Below are positions 45,454 to 54,464 of a DNA stretch of 64,000 bases, in pieces (positions within the stretch are counted from its first letter, which is position 1; every line of letters begins with the position of its first letter). Source of the DNA: Calidithermus roseus (GTDB lineage Bacteria > Deinococcota > Deinococci > Deinococcales > Thermaceae); NCBI RefSeq assembly GCF_003574095.1, contig NZ_QWLA01000001.1, positions 1 through 64,000 of the forward strand, written 5' to 3'. The position numbers and the translations under genes are program-made. The notes under the pieces were generated by a model. The model saw only the letters and a list, made by a program, of their open reading frames with translations. It made no database searches and was not told the origin of the DNA.

Positions 45454-47318
45454 CCAGCCCTCCCGATCAGCGCTCTCTCGTGGTCTTCTTGCTCTGCACG
45501 GGCTTCGGTTTCTACCTGCGCCGCTTGCAACGGGTCGATGAAGTAACGCGGCAGGAAGCCACCCGCGGCGATGAACAGCACAATTAGAGCCTGCAACACC
45601 GTCACCAACTCGCGGCTTATCGCCAGTTGCTGGTTAAGGTCTAACCCCCCCGTGAGTAGCACCCCAAACAGCAACGCCGAGAGGCTGATGCCGATGGGGG
45701 TATTCTGCCCCATGAGGGCCACCGCGATCCCGTCAAACCCCACCCCGGTAGGCAGGGATTGTTTGAGGCGGTACTCGTCCACCCCGCCGCCCAGCACGTA
45801 GTGGGTGGCGGCCAGCCCGGCCAGGGCCCCCGAGATGGCCATGGCCAGCACGATCTTCGAGCGCAGATTGACCCCGCCGTACTCGGCGGCCTTGGGAGCG
45901 AGCCCAACTGCCCTCAGCTCGTAGCCGCCGGGCGTGCGGAAGAGGTAGAAGTTGTAAAACAGCAGTGCCAGCACGGCCAGCAGGAAGGCTCCGTTGAAGC
46001 GCGATGAAGTGAGGGCGCTGGTAAGCTCGACCGCCGGGCCCGGCAGGAAACCGCCCGCCGCGTACCCCACCAACACCGCCGCTCCCGAGATCAGCAGCCT
46101 GCGGCTGAGGTCGGCGCGGCGCTGGGTGTAGTAGACCCCCAGCCCCAGCAGCAGGGCCAGGGGAATGGCCCAGGAGATGTGCCCGTCGCGCACGAGCAGG
46201 TCGAGCATCAAAGGGATGCGCGAGCCTTCGCGTACCTCGTTGCTGCGGGCTTCGAAGCCTTCGGCCTTGAAAGGCAGGTGCACCGTGGCCCCGAAGAACT
46301 TGTACTCGTTGGAAGCGATAAGGAAGAGGAACAGCGAGGCAGCCACGTAGTTGAGCATGATGGTGTTGATCACCTCGTGGGCTCCGAAGCGGGCCTTGAG
46401 CCAGCCCGGAATGGCTCCCCACAAAGCCCCACCCAGCGCCGCGGCGATGATGGACAGCGGGAGCGTGATCCAGCCGGGGCCGGGCAGGTACACGCCTACC
46501 ACCATGGCGCAGATGGCCCCCAGCGTGAGTTGCCCCGGCGCCCCGATGTTGAACAGACCCGAGCGGAAACCAAAGGCCACAGCCAGCCCGGTGAAGATCA
46601 GCGGCGTCGCCAGCAGCAGGCTCTGGAACCAGCCGGTCAGGCTGATGATGGGGCTGAAGAGCAACTGGAAGGTGTAAGTCACCAGGTCGAGCTTGGTCGC
46701 CACCGCATCCAGCAGGGGCAGTACTTTGCCCTCGGCTCCCAGGCCGGGCCGGATGAACCCCACCACCAGCGCCCCGATGAACGAAGCCAGCAGCAACGAT
46801 ACCAGCGGGACCACCACCCCCCGGTAGCGCACCAGGAAGGCTTTGCCCCCAGGCAGTTGCAGCCGGGCCAGGATCAGCATGCCCAGGCTGAAGAACACGC
46901 CCAGGTAGGCTCCCAGCGACAGGCTGAAGCGCCGCAAGGGCAAGCGGCGCGGGGAGGTACCGGCCTCGAGCGCGGGCCCGTTGATGGCCTCCACGCTCTG
47001 ATAAAACACGATGGCTTCCGCCGCGAACAACGCCAACCCGACGACTCCTATGGCATACAGCAGCCGTGCGCGGGTGCGGGCATCGGGTAGGAACAACACC
47101 ACGCTTGTCCCGAGCACCAGAAGCGCCCAGATCCAGAAGAAGGGCGTGGCCCAGCCGGTGTTCATGGCGGGAAGCTCGAGGTTTTGCGGGTTGACGAGGT
47201 CGAAGGGAGTGAGCAGTACCCCAACCCCGCCGAACTCGCGCTTGAGCACTGCCCACGGCGCGATGGCCATGAGCAAGACGACGACGAAGTTCACTGCGAG
47301 CAACAGATAGCGCATCAT
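45450..47318 (-). CDS. ABC transporter permease (BMP/nucleoside type) with long N-terminal membrane extension
   Basis: 622 aa. The second half (about 235 to 600) is the NupP-like permease (FRSGLFNIGAPGQLTLGAI, LRAVGLAPKAAEYGGVNL), but family members are usually near 350 aa. Here about 230 extra residues with roughly five membrane helices come first, plus an inserted segment between the two permease halves. ATG 47318 (ATGATG) has GGGGG 5 nt upstream, and TACAAT lies at 47340-47345 on the minus strand. It is translationally coupled to the partner permease downstream. Confidence 0.87.
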   Translation of the reverse strand: MMRYLLLAVNFVVVLLMAIAPWAVLKREFGGVGVLLTPFDLVNPQNLELPAMNTGWATPFFWIWALLVLGTSVVLFLPDARTRARLLYAIGVVGLALFAAEAIVFYQSVEAINGPALEAGTSPRRLPLRRFSLSLGAYLGVFFSLGMLILARLQLPGGKAFLVRYRGVVVPLVSLLLASFIGALVVGFIRPGLGAEGKVLPLLDAVATKLDLVTYTFQLLFSPIISLTGWFQSLLLATPLIFTGLAVAFGFRSGLFNIGAPGQLTLGAICAMVVGVYLPGPGWITLPLSIIAAALGGALWGAIPGWLKARFGAHEVINTIMLNYVAASLFLFLIASNEYKFFGATVHLPFKAEGFEARSNEVREGSRIPLMLDLLVRDGHISWAIPLALLLGLGVYYTQRRADLSRRLLISGAAVLVGYAAGGFLPGPAVELTSALTSSRFNGAFLLAVLALLFYNFYLFRTPGGYELRAVGLAPKAAEYGGVNLRSKIVLAMAISGALAGLAATHYVLGGGVDEYRLKQSLPTGVGFDGIAVALMGQNTPIGISLSALLFGVLLTGGLDLNQQLAISRELVTVLQALIVLFIAAGGFLPRYFIDPLQAAQVETEARAEQEDHERALIGRAG

Positions 47319-47369
47319 GTGGCCCCCTGCACTAGGGGGATTGTAAGCCATGCTGCGTATAGCTCATAG

Positions 47370-47534
47370 CCGTGCGGACCATTCCCGCGTGCGCTGGAAC
47401 GCTTCGGGCTGGTGGGTTGTTGGGCGAGGCTCGAGTACTCCGCGCCCGACGGTGCAGGCTGGCTCAAAACCTACATCCGCTTCGAAGTCGAGAAGATCGA
47501 GGTGCTCGAGGCTTTGCGGCAAGCGAATGGGTAG
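47370..47534 (+). pseudogene. 3' fragment of a protein-coding gene
   Basis: A 54-codon open stretch with no start codon near its beginning, reading PRALERFGLVGCWARLEY then GWLKTYIRFEVEKIEVLEAL and a TAG stop. Codon use and composition look coding, and it begins at a TAG inside a TAGCTCATAGCC word patch. It looks like the tail of a gene whose 5' part was lost. Parent family not recognised. Confidence 0.35.
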
Positions 47535-47553
47535 CTTTCGCCGAGAAAAGTGC

Positions 47554-48279
47554 CTAGCGCTCGAGCCGTCGTGCGGCTTTAGCCTGATACTCCGGGTTCA
47601 GCATGACGGCAGAGCCCTCGGGATCGAAGCTGAACGAGGGAGCGGGACCGGAGGCACTGAACTCGGCGTAGAAGCTGAACGCGCTGCTCAGAGAACTCGG
47701 GCTGGTCTGCTGCACCGCCTTAACAACGCCCCCCTCCGCGTCGGTGATCTTTGTCACCGACAGGTTCCAGCCCTTTTTGAACTTCAGCGCCTCGCTCCAG
47801 CCACTGCAGGTGATCGTGACATCCTGGTCGCTGTAGTACCAGCCCACGTCGAAGCTGCCAATGTAGTTGAGCAATTCATCGCCCACTCGCAGCCTGGGTG
47901 CATCGAGGGGGAAGTCGATGGCGAAGGGGTAGAAATCTGCGCCGCCATCTGTCTTGCCAGTCGCCTTGACCGGAGCCAGGTTGGCGGTGGTGGGGCTGGC
48001 GGTGCAACCCGAAGCGAGAAGCTGGCCCACAGGCTTCAGATCGGTGCTCGCCAGGGCGGGCAGGCGATACTCGAACCCTCCTTCTGCCGTGACCTTGGCC
48101 TCGAGCACGGTGGCGCTGTTGACCAGGTTCACGAAGGTAATGGTGGCCGTGGTGTCGCTGGGCCAATTCTTCAACTGCACGCTGCCCTTTTCCCCGGTAA
48201 TGCCCGCTGACGGGCCAGGGCAGGCGGTGAGCACGAGCAACAGGCCGGTGAGCATCGGGGTCAGGGGTATCTTTTTCAT
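47554..48279 (-). CDS. lipoprotein of unknown function
   Basis: 241 aa. The lipoprotein signal is KKIPLTPMLTGLLLVLTAC (lipobox LTAC, Cys20). The mature part begins with a beta-rich domain (GSVQLKNWPSDTTATITFVN) whose opening resembles the Ig-like units of the 920-aa lipoprotein, then a second domain with paired cysteines (ASGCTASP, ITCSGWSE). ATG 48279 follows a TAGGCT box by 7 nt, suggesting a leaderless message. Confidence 0.78.
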   Translation of the reverse strand: MKKIPLTPMLTGLLLVLTACPGPSAGITGEKGSVQLKNWPSDTTATITFVNLVNSATVLEAKVTAEGGFEYRLPALASTDLKPVGQLLASGCTASPTTANLAPVKATGKTDGGADFYPFAIDFPLDAPRLRVGDELLNYIGSFDVGWYYSDQDVTITCSGWSEALKFKKGWNLSVTKITDAEGGVVKAVQQTSPSSLSSAFSFYAEFSASGPAPSFSFDPEGSAVMLNPEYQAKAARRLER

Positions 48280-48286
48280 CCCTAAA

Positions 48287-48292
48287 AGCCTA
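48287..48292 (-). promoter_or_regulatory. -10 box (TAGGCT) of the lipoprotein gene
   Basis: Minus-strand TAGGCT followed by TTTAGGG and the ATG at 48279. Confidence 0.4.
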
Positions 48293-48317
48293 ATGGGTCT
48301 TGGGTGAGAAAGCATAA

Positions 48318-48362
48318 GGGGCGTACGCCGTACGTCCTACGTCGTACGCCAGACGCTGAGTA
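48318..48362. repeat. intergenic word-patch repeat (GTACG-rich)
   Basis: GCGTACGCCGTACGTCCTAC then GTCGTACGCCAGACGC, the densest GTACG patch in the window. Confidence 0.55.
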
Positions 48363-48502
48363 CCCACAGGAAGCTTCGTGTCTTGGACCAATCTTCCCGA
48401 CACCGCGCCAACGGACGCTCCCCGTGGGGGCCCCAGATGAGGGAAAATCAAGCAGGGCACTTGAACGCTAAGCGTGAGTTTTACCCTGCCCCACTACTTA
48501 CC

Positions 48503-49123
48503 TCAGATAAAGGGCAGAGCCAACCCATAGCTGTCTAGAAGGGCGAAAACCTCCTGCTGGGCGGCGGGGTCGTCGGCGAAGTTGAGGCGCTGGGTGGGCA
48601 GGACCAAGACGGGGGAGAGGTCGTAGCTGGCGATCCAGGCGGCGTAGAGGCGGTTGAGGGCCTCGAGGTAGCTCGCGGGGATGGACTGCTCGTAGGCACG
48701 GCCCCGGCGGGCGATGTGGGCCTGCAAGGTGGGGAGGTCGGCCTCGAGGTAGATCAGGAGGTCGGGCTTGCGCAGGGCCGGGGCGATGCCCTGGTAAAGG
48801 GCCATGTAGGTCTGCCAGTCCCGCTCGGAGAGGTGGCCCTCGAGGTAGAGGTTTTGGGCGAAGATGTGAGCGTCCTCGAAGACGGTGCGGTCCTGCACCA
48901 CGTAGGTGGCGTCGTTGATCTCGCTCAGGTGCTGCTTTAGCCGCTTGGCCAGGAAGAAAACCTGCGAGTGGAAGGCCCAGCTTCCCATGTCCTGGTAGAA
49001 GTCGGCCAGGTAGGGGTTTTCATCCACGGCCTCATAGACCGGGCGCAGGGCGTAGCGGCTGGAGAGCAGCGAGGTCAGCGTGGACTTCCCCGCTCCGATG
49101 TTTCCGGCGATGGCGATGTACAT
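48503..49123 (-). CDS. deoxynucleoside kinase (dAdo/dCyd-type)
   Basis: A 206-aa kinase phosphorylating deoxynucleosides in salvage. The P-loop is AGNIGAGKSTL; VDENPYLADFYQD binds the substrate base; VVQDRTVFEDAHIFA contains the D-R-x pair and RRGRAYEQSIP the lid arginines. It is paired with a paralogue 40 nt upstream, like the dck/dgk pair of Bacillus. Base specificity cannot be assigned by eye. Confidence 0.9.
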   Translation of the reverse strand: MYIAIAGNIGAGKSTLTSLLSSRYALRPVYEAVDENPYLADFYQDMGSWAFHSQVFFLAKRLKQHLSEINDATYVVQDRTVFEDAHIFAQNLYLEGHLSERDWQTYMALYQGIAPALRKPDLLIYLEADLPTLQAHIARRGRAYEQSIPASYLEALNRLYAAWIASYDLSPVLVLPTQRLNFADDPAAQQEVFALLDSYGLALPFI

Positions 49124-49163
49124 AGGGCTAAAGGCTCAAAGCCAAGCGCAAAACGCGTTCGGC

Positions 49164-49781
49164 CTAGTCTCCGGTCGGCTGGGCGACCAGCCCCAGGCGC
49201 TGCTGCACCTGGCTTACGACCCAATCCTGGTCGGTGGGGTTGTTGGCGTAGTCGAGTTGGTCGGCCTCCACCACCCATAGCGGGTGGGGATAGGTGGTGA
49301 AGTGGTGTTCGTAGGCTGCGCCGAGGCGCTCGAGGTAGGCCGGGTCCATGCCGGCTTCGAAGCTGCGGCCCCGCTGCCGGATGCGCTCCAGGATCACGCC
49401 CAGCGGTGCTCGTAGATAGATGGTGAGATCGGGGGCCGGGATGCGGGGGGAGAGGTGCTCGTAGAGGTCGGAGTACAGCGCCCACTCGTCACCGGAGAGG
49501 TTCATGGCGGCGAAGATGGCGTCCTTGTCGAAGAGGTAGTCGGCCACCACGCCCCGGCTGAAGAGCTCGGGCTGGGCCAGGGGTAGCAGTTGCTTGTAGC
49601 GGGAGAGCAGGAAGAAGACTTGTACCTTGAAGGCGTAGCGCACCGGGTCTTGATAGAAGAGGGGAAGAAAGGGGTTTTCCTCCACCACCTCGAGCAGGGG
49701 TTGCACGCCCAGGCGCTCGGCCAGCAGGTGGGTGAGGGTGGTCTTGCCCACCCCGATGACCCCCTCGATCGCGACGTACAT
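49164..49781 (-). CDS. deoxynucleoside kinase (dGuo-type candidate)
   Basis: A 205-aa paralogue of the downstream kinase. The P-loop is EGVIGVGKTTL, with VEENPFLPLFYQDP for the base and RIRQRGRSFEAGMD as lid. The E-G-x-I-G-x-G-K-T-T form and V-V-A-D-Y-L-F-D-K-D in place of D-R-T resemble Bacillus dGK-type enzymes, so this may be the deoxyguanosine member of the pair. Tentative as to specificity. A TAGCCT box lies 9 nt before ATG 49781. Confidence 0.88.
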   Translation of the reverse strand: MYVAIEGVIGVGKTTLTHLLAERLGVQPLLEVVEENPFLPLFYQDPVRYAFKVQVFFLLSRYKQLLPLAQPELFSRGVVADYLFDKDAIFAAMNLSGDEWALYSDLYEHLSPRIPAPDLTIYLRAPLGVILERIRQRGRSFEAGMDPAYLERLGAAYEHHFTTYPHPLWVVEADQLDYANNPTDQDWVVSQVQQRLGLVAQPTGD

Positions 49782-49833
49782 GACGGAGTGAGGCTACCTG
49801 GATTGAAGGAATGGGTCAAGACTTGACCTTCCG

Positions 49834-50898
<1,065 letters not shown>

Positions 50899-50903
50899 CA
50901 TAG

Positions 50904-52751
50904 CTACATTACTTCGGGAGCCTGCAATCCCAACAGCCCCAGCCCCTGGGCCAGAGTGCGCTTGAGGCTGCGCACCAACTCGAGCCGCACCCCCCGCAAA
51001 CCCTGCGGAGCGGTGAGCACCGGGGTCGCCGATTTGCCGTCTGAGGTCTTGGCGTTGTAGTAGCTGTTCCAGGTCGCTCCCAGGTCTAACAGGTACTGCG
51101 CCAGCAGGTTGGGCGCTTTGTTTTTGGCGGCTTCCTCGATGGTTTCCCCGAAGCGCAGCAGGGCTTTGGCCAGCTCGAGCTCATAGGGCGTGACCTGGCT
51201 GAAGTCGGGAGCCTCGTTCGCAATCCCCCCCTCCTCGGCCTTGCGCAGGATGGACGAAGCCCGCGCATGGGCGTATTGCAGGTAGGGCCCGGTGTCGCCC
51301 TCGAAGGCCAGGGCCTGATCGTAGCGGAAGTCGATCTGCTTCTTGGCCTCGGTTTTGATCATGGCGAAGCGCACCGCCCCCACTCCTATGGCCTCAGCCG
51401 CTGCGTCGGGTTCGGGATGGTCGGGGTTTTTCTCGGCGATGACCGCCCTGGCCCGCTTCACGGCCTCGTCGAGCACCTCGTCCACGCTGATGGTGATGCC
51501 CTTGCGCCCGGACATCTGCTGCCCCTCCAGCAGCACCGTCTCGTAGGCCAGGTGGTAGGCCCCCTCGGCCAGGTCGTGCCTTCCGGCCACTTCCAGCCCC
51601 GCCCGCACGATCATCTGGGGGTGCGACTGGCGGGCGTCGATGACGTTGATCGTCTCTGTGGCCCCGACGTGCTCGAGCACCGAGCCTGAGGGAGTGCTGG
51701 TGTACATGGGACGGCCTGGGTGGAAGCCGGGGTAGTCGCCGGGGTAGGGGTCGAACTTCAGTCCCTGCAACAAGCCCATCTTCCACATCTGGAAGGCGAT
51801 GTCCTTGGCATAGTAGGTGCTGGCTCCATTCGAGCGCACCAGCACGAAGTAGGGGTCTTCCAGCCCCGGAATGATCTGCGAGGCGTCGATCACCAGCGCG
51901 CCGGCGTACTTGCCCTCGCTGGGCCTGAAGACATAGGGGCTCTTCTGGAGGATCTCCAGCGCCTTCTTCAACAACCCCTCGTGCACGATGTCCGATTCCC
52001 ACACCAGCACGTCGTAGCGGGCACCCAGGCGGTACATGGTTTGCAGCTGGCTGCGCAGGATTTTATCCACCTCCTCGCGCAGCTTTCCCTCCTCGAGCTG
52101 GTGCAGCACCTCGGCGATCTGTGGCTCGAGTTCGGCCTTCTTGGCCTCGTCGGCCAGTTCCCTGTGCAGCCGCACGTAGGCCTCGCCCACCCAGTGGTCG
52201 TACTTCTGGCTGCCGTCGTACTTCAGGCCGAAGTAGCGCAGGGCGAACAGCGAGTCGGCGGCCTGCCGCCCGGTGTCGTCGATGTAGTTGAGCACCTCCA
52301 CCTCGCGCCCGGCGAAGTCGAGGATGCGGGCTACCGAGTCGCCCAGGCACACGTTGCGCAGGTGGCCCACGTGCAGTTCCTTGTTGGGGTTGACAGCGGT
52401 GTGCTCGACGAGCACCTTGCCTGGCTGCTTGGGGAAGGGCCGCACGGGCTCGAGGGCCGAGCGCACCACGTAACCGGGCTCGAGCTCGAAGTTGAGGTAG
52501 CCGCCCACCGCGAAAGCGCGCCGGACGAAGGGGGGCGCTTGCAGCTTCTGGGCGATATCGCCTGCGATCTGGGCCGGGGCCTTGCGCAATACCCGCGCCA
52601 GGCTGAAGGCCACGGGTGTGCCGTAATCGCCTTCTTTGTCGCTGGGGGTTTCCTGGATGACGATTTCGGGAACCTCGTTCACGCCCAGGGCGTTCAGGGC
52701 CTGGGCGACGCTTTGTTGAAGCTGGGTCTTGAGGGGTGGCTTCGGCGACAT
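50904..52751 (-). CDS. argS: arginyl-tRNA synthetase
   Basis: A class I aminoacyl-tRNA synthetase charging tRNA-Arg. The N-terminal Add-1 domain (about 1-110) is followed by the HIGH variant HVGH (ELHVGHLRNVC), the Y-I-D-D-T-G-R-Q segment, the KMSKS equivalent MSGRKG, and a C-terminal anticodon-binding helical domain. Length 615 aa. A TAGCAT box lies 9 nt before ATG 52751. No T-box-like leader is present. Confidence 0.97.
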   Translation of the reverse strand: MSPKPPLKTQLQQSVAQALNALGVNEVPEIVIQETPSDKEGDYGTPVAFSLARVLRKAPAQIAGDIAQKLQAPPFVRRAFAVGGYLNFELEPGYVVRSALEPVRPFPKQPGKVLVEHTAVNPNKELHVGHLRNVCLGDSVARILDFAGREVEVLNYIDDTGRQAADSLFALRYFGLKYDGSQKYDHWVGEAYVRLHRELADEAKKAELEPQIAEVLHQLEEGKLREEVDKILRSQLQTMYRLGARYDVLVWESDIVHEGLLKKALEILQKSPYVFRPSEGKYAGALVIDASQIIPGLEDPYFVLVRSNGASTYYAKDIAFQMWKMGLLQGLKFDPYPGDYPGFHPGRPMYTSTPSGSVLEHVGATETINVIDARQSHPQMIVRAGLEVAGRHDLAEGAYHLAYETVLLEGQQMSGRKGITISVDEVLDEAVKRARAVIAEKNPDHPEPDAAAEAIGVGAVRFAMIKTEAKKQIDFRYDQALAFEGDTGPYLQYAHARASSILRKAEEGGIANEAPDFSQVTPYELELAKALLRFGETIEEAAKNKAPNLLAQYLLDLGATWNSYYNAKTSDGKSATPVLTAPQGLRGVRLELVRSLKRTLAQGLGLLGLQAPEVM

Positions 52752-53102
52752 CAGGGTTCTATGCTATCAACCCTCCCCCCTCGTGTGAACTCAGGCTGGG
52801 ATCGGGCCCGAATCGGGGAAAGAGCGGGTATTCACGGGAAAGGCACGTGATTTTCGGCTGGAACAGCGCTTTGGCCGGCTGATGGTGCTCGTGTGCAGGA
52901 AGGTGGGTGGTGTGCGGGGGCGTGGTTTGGTGTCCCCCGACACCCCGCCCACCCCCTCTCGCGTGACGGGCTCGCGAGATGAGCGGGTGTCCCCTGGAAA
53001 GTGGGGCTGTGGTCGGCTGTTGGGCCGGGTGCAACCCCAGGGGATGATTTATCCCAATGAGGCGTCTTGCGTTCGGCATACCCTGATATACTCGCCCCAG
53101 CC
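52752..53102. other. 351-bp intergenic region with competing hairpins
   Basis: No credible gene. It holds GGTGTC-cccc-GACACC (52929-52944), TCTCGCG/CGCGAGA (52957-52963 and 52973-52979) and a second GGGTGTCCCC after it that can pair with the GACACCCCGC of the first hairpin, so two folds exclude each other. GGGAT-gattt-ATCCC is at 53041-53055. Confidence 0.4.
53084..53092 (+). promoter_or_regulatory. extended -10 (TGATATACT) of the MFS gene
   Basis: TATACT with TGA upstream, 10 nt before ATG 53103. Confidence 0.55.
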
Positions 53103-54326
53103 ATGCAGCAAACCCGCTCGGCTGGCGTGTCCCGCTACTTTGGCTTCTCGGCCTATTGGTTCGGCTTCTCCTTTCACTGGTTCTTGCTGCTGCCGCTGTT
53201 GATGCCTGCGGACGTGCTGCGCTTCGTGGGGCAGGAGCAGCAGGGCACCCACCTGGGCTGGCTGGCCGGGACCCTGGCGCTGATTCCGCTGCTGTTGCCG
53301 CCCTTTTTGGGCATGTGGTCGGATCGCTTGGGCAGACGTCTGCCCTTCATGGTGTGGGGCACGCTCATCAATGTGTTGGGCCTGGTGGTGATGTTCTTCG
53401 CGCCGGGCTACTGGGTGTATGCGGCGGGTTACGTGCTGGTGCAACTGGGCAACTCGGTGGCTTCGGCCCCCTACGCCGCACTGATCCCCGACCTGGTACC
53501 CGCCCACGAGAAGGGGGCGGCCAGCGGGGTGATGGGGTTCTTCCAACTCTCGAGCCAGATCGCCGGAGGGATGGCCGCCTTTGCCCTGGGGGGCAGTCGT
53601 GAGGGGCAATACCTGGCGATTATCCTGGTGCTGTCCGTCTGCACGTTCATCACCCTGCGCAGCGTGCGGGAGCCCGAAGTCAAGCGTGACGTCGAGCCGC
53701 TGGACCTGCGGGTGTTCTTCCGCTCCCAGTACGCCGGGTTTCGCTGGGTTTTTCTCACCCGCGCCCTGGTGGAGTCGGGGCGCTTTGCGGTGCAGCCCTT
53801 CTTGCTGTTTTACCTCAAGGACGTGATCGGGCAGTTCAAGATTGGCCCCATCACCCTTCCCTCCGCCGACTTGGCCCTGGCGGCCTTGCTGGTGCTGCTC
53901 TCGCTCACGGCGGCCCTCACCGCCATCACCAGCGGGCCTTATTCCGATAAGATCGGCAAGAAGCCGGTGATCTACTTCGCGGGGGCCGTGATGGCGACAG
54001 CCGCGCTGAGCTTCGCCCTGACCCATAGCTTCGCCGTGGCGGCGCTGGCGGGGTTGATCTTTGGCCTGGGCTACGGGGCCTACGTCAGCGTGGACTGGGC
54101 CATGGCCACCTCGGTGCTGCCCGACCCCTCCAAGCACGCGCGGGACATGGGCGTGTGGCACGTGGCACTGGTGTTCCCGCAACTGTTTCAGGGCCTGTTC
54201 GGCCAAATCCTCGACGCGGGCAACCGGGCCAGCCCCGGAGGAGGTTACCCCATCCTCTTCGCCATCGCCGTGACCCTCTTCGCGCTGGGGACGGTGTTCA
54301 TCTCGAGGGTCCGGGGCGTGCGCTGA
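53103..54326 (+). CDS. MFS transporter
   Basis: A 407-aa protein with about twelve membrane helices. The loop 2-3 motif GMWSDRLGRRLPFM and the second-half SGPYSDKIGKKPVIY are the paired MFS signatures; the family resembles the sucrose/melibiose-like (MFS_1/GPH) group. Substrate not assignable. The neighbouring deoxyhypusine-synthase-like gene has its own promoter, so no functional link can be read from position. Confidence 0.85.
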   Translation: MQQTRSAGVSRYFGFSAYWFGFSFHWFLLLPLLMPADVLRFVGQEQQGTHLGWLAGTLALIPLLLPPFLGMWSDRLGRRLPFMVWGTLINVLGLVVMFFAPGYWVYAAGYVLVQLGNSVASAPYAALIPDLVPAHEKGAASGVMGFFQLSSQIAGGMAAFALGGSREGQYLAIILVLSVCTFITLRSVREPEVKRDVEPLDLRVFFRSQYAGFRWVFLTRALVESGRFAVQPFLLFYLKDVIGQFKIGPITLPSADLALAALLVLLSLTAALTAITSGPYSDKIGKKPVIYFAGAVMATAALSFALTHSFAVAALAGLIFGLGYGAYVSVDWAMATSVLPDPSKHARDMGVWHVALVFPQLFQGLFGQILDAGNRASPGGGYPILFAIAVTLFALGTVFISRVRGVR

Positions 54327-54329
54327 GGG

Positions 54330-54357
54330 TTGATTTTCCCGCCGCTTCCTGTACACT
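54330..54357 (+). promoter_or_regulatory. promoter of the deoxyhypusine-synthase-like gene
   Basis: -35 TTGATT (54330-54335), 16-bp spacer, -10 TACACT (54352-54357). A leader of about 100 nt follows with several GC hairpins (GCCGC-gatctg-GCGGC, GGCGGG-gccagca-CCCGCC, CTCGC-ccacccc-GCGAG) before AAGGAGG. Confidence 0.55.
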
Positions 54358-54464
54358 TTCAACCGTTGCCGCGATCTGGCGGCGGCCCGGCATGGCGGGG
54401 CCAGCACCCGCCAGGGGGGAGCCGGAACAACTCGCCCACCCCGCGAGCCTTGAAGGAGGATTTC

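Noticed and set aside
52752-53102. T-box leader for argS
   Set aside because: No T-box consensus on the minus strand; a -10-like box directly precedes argS at leaderless spacing.
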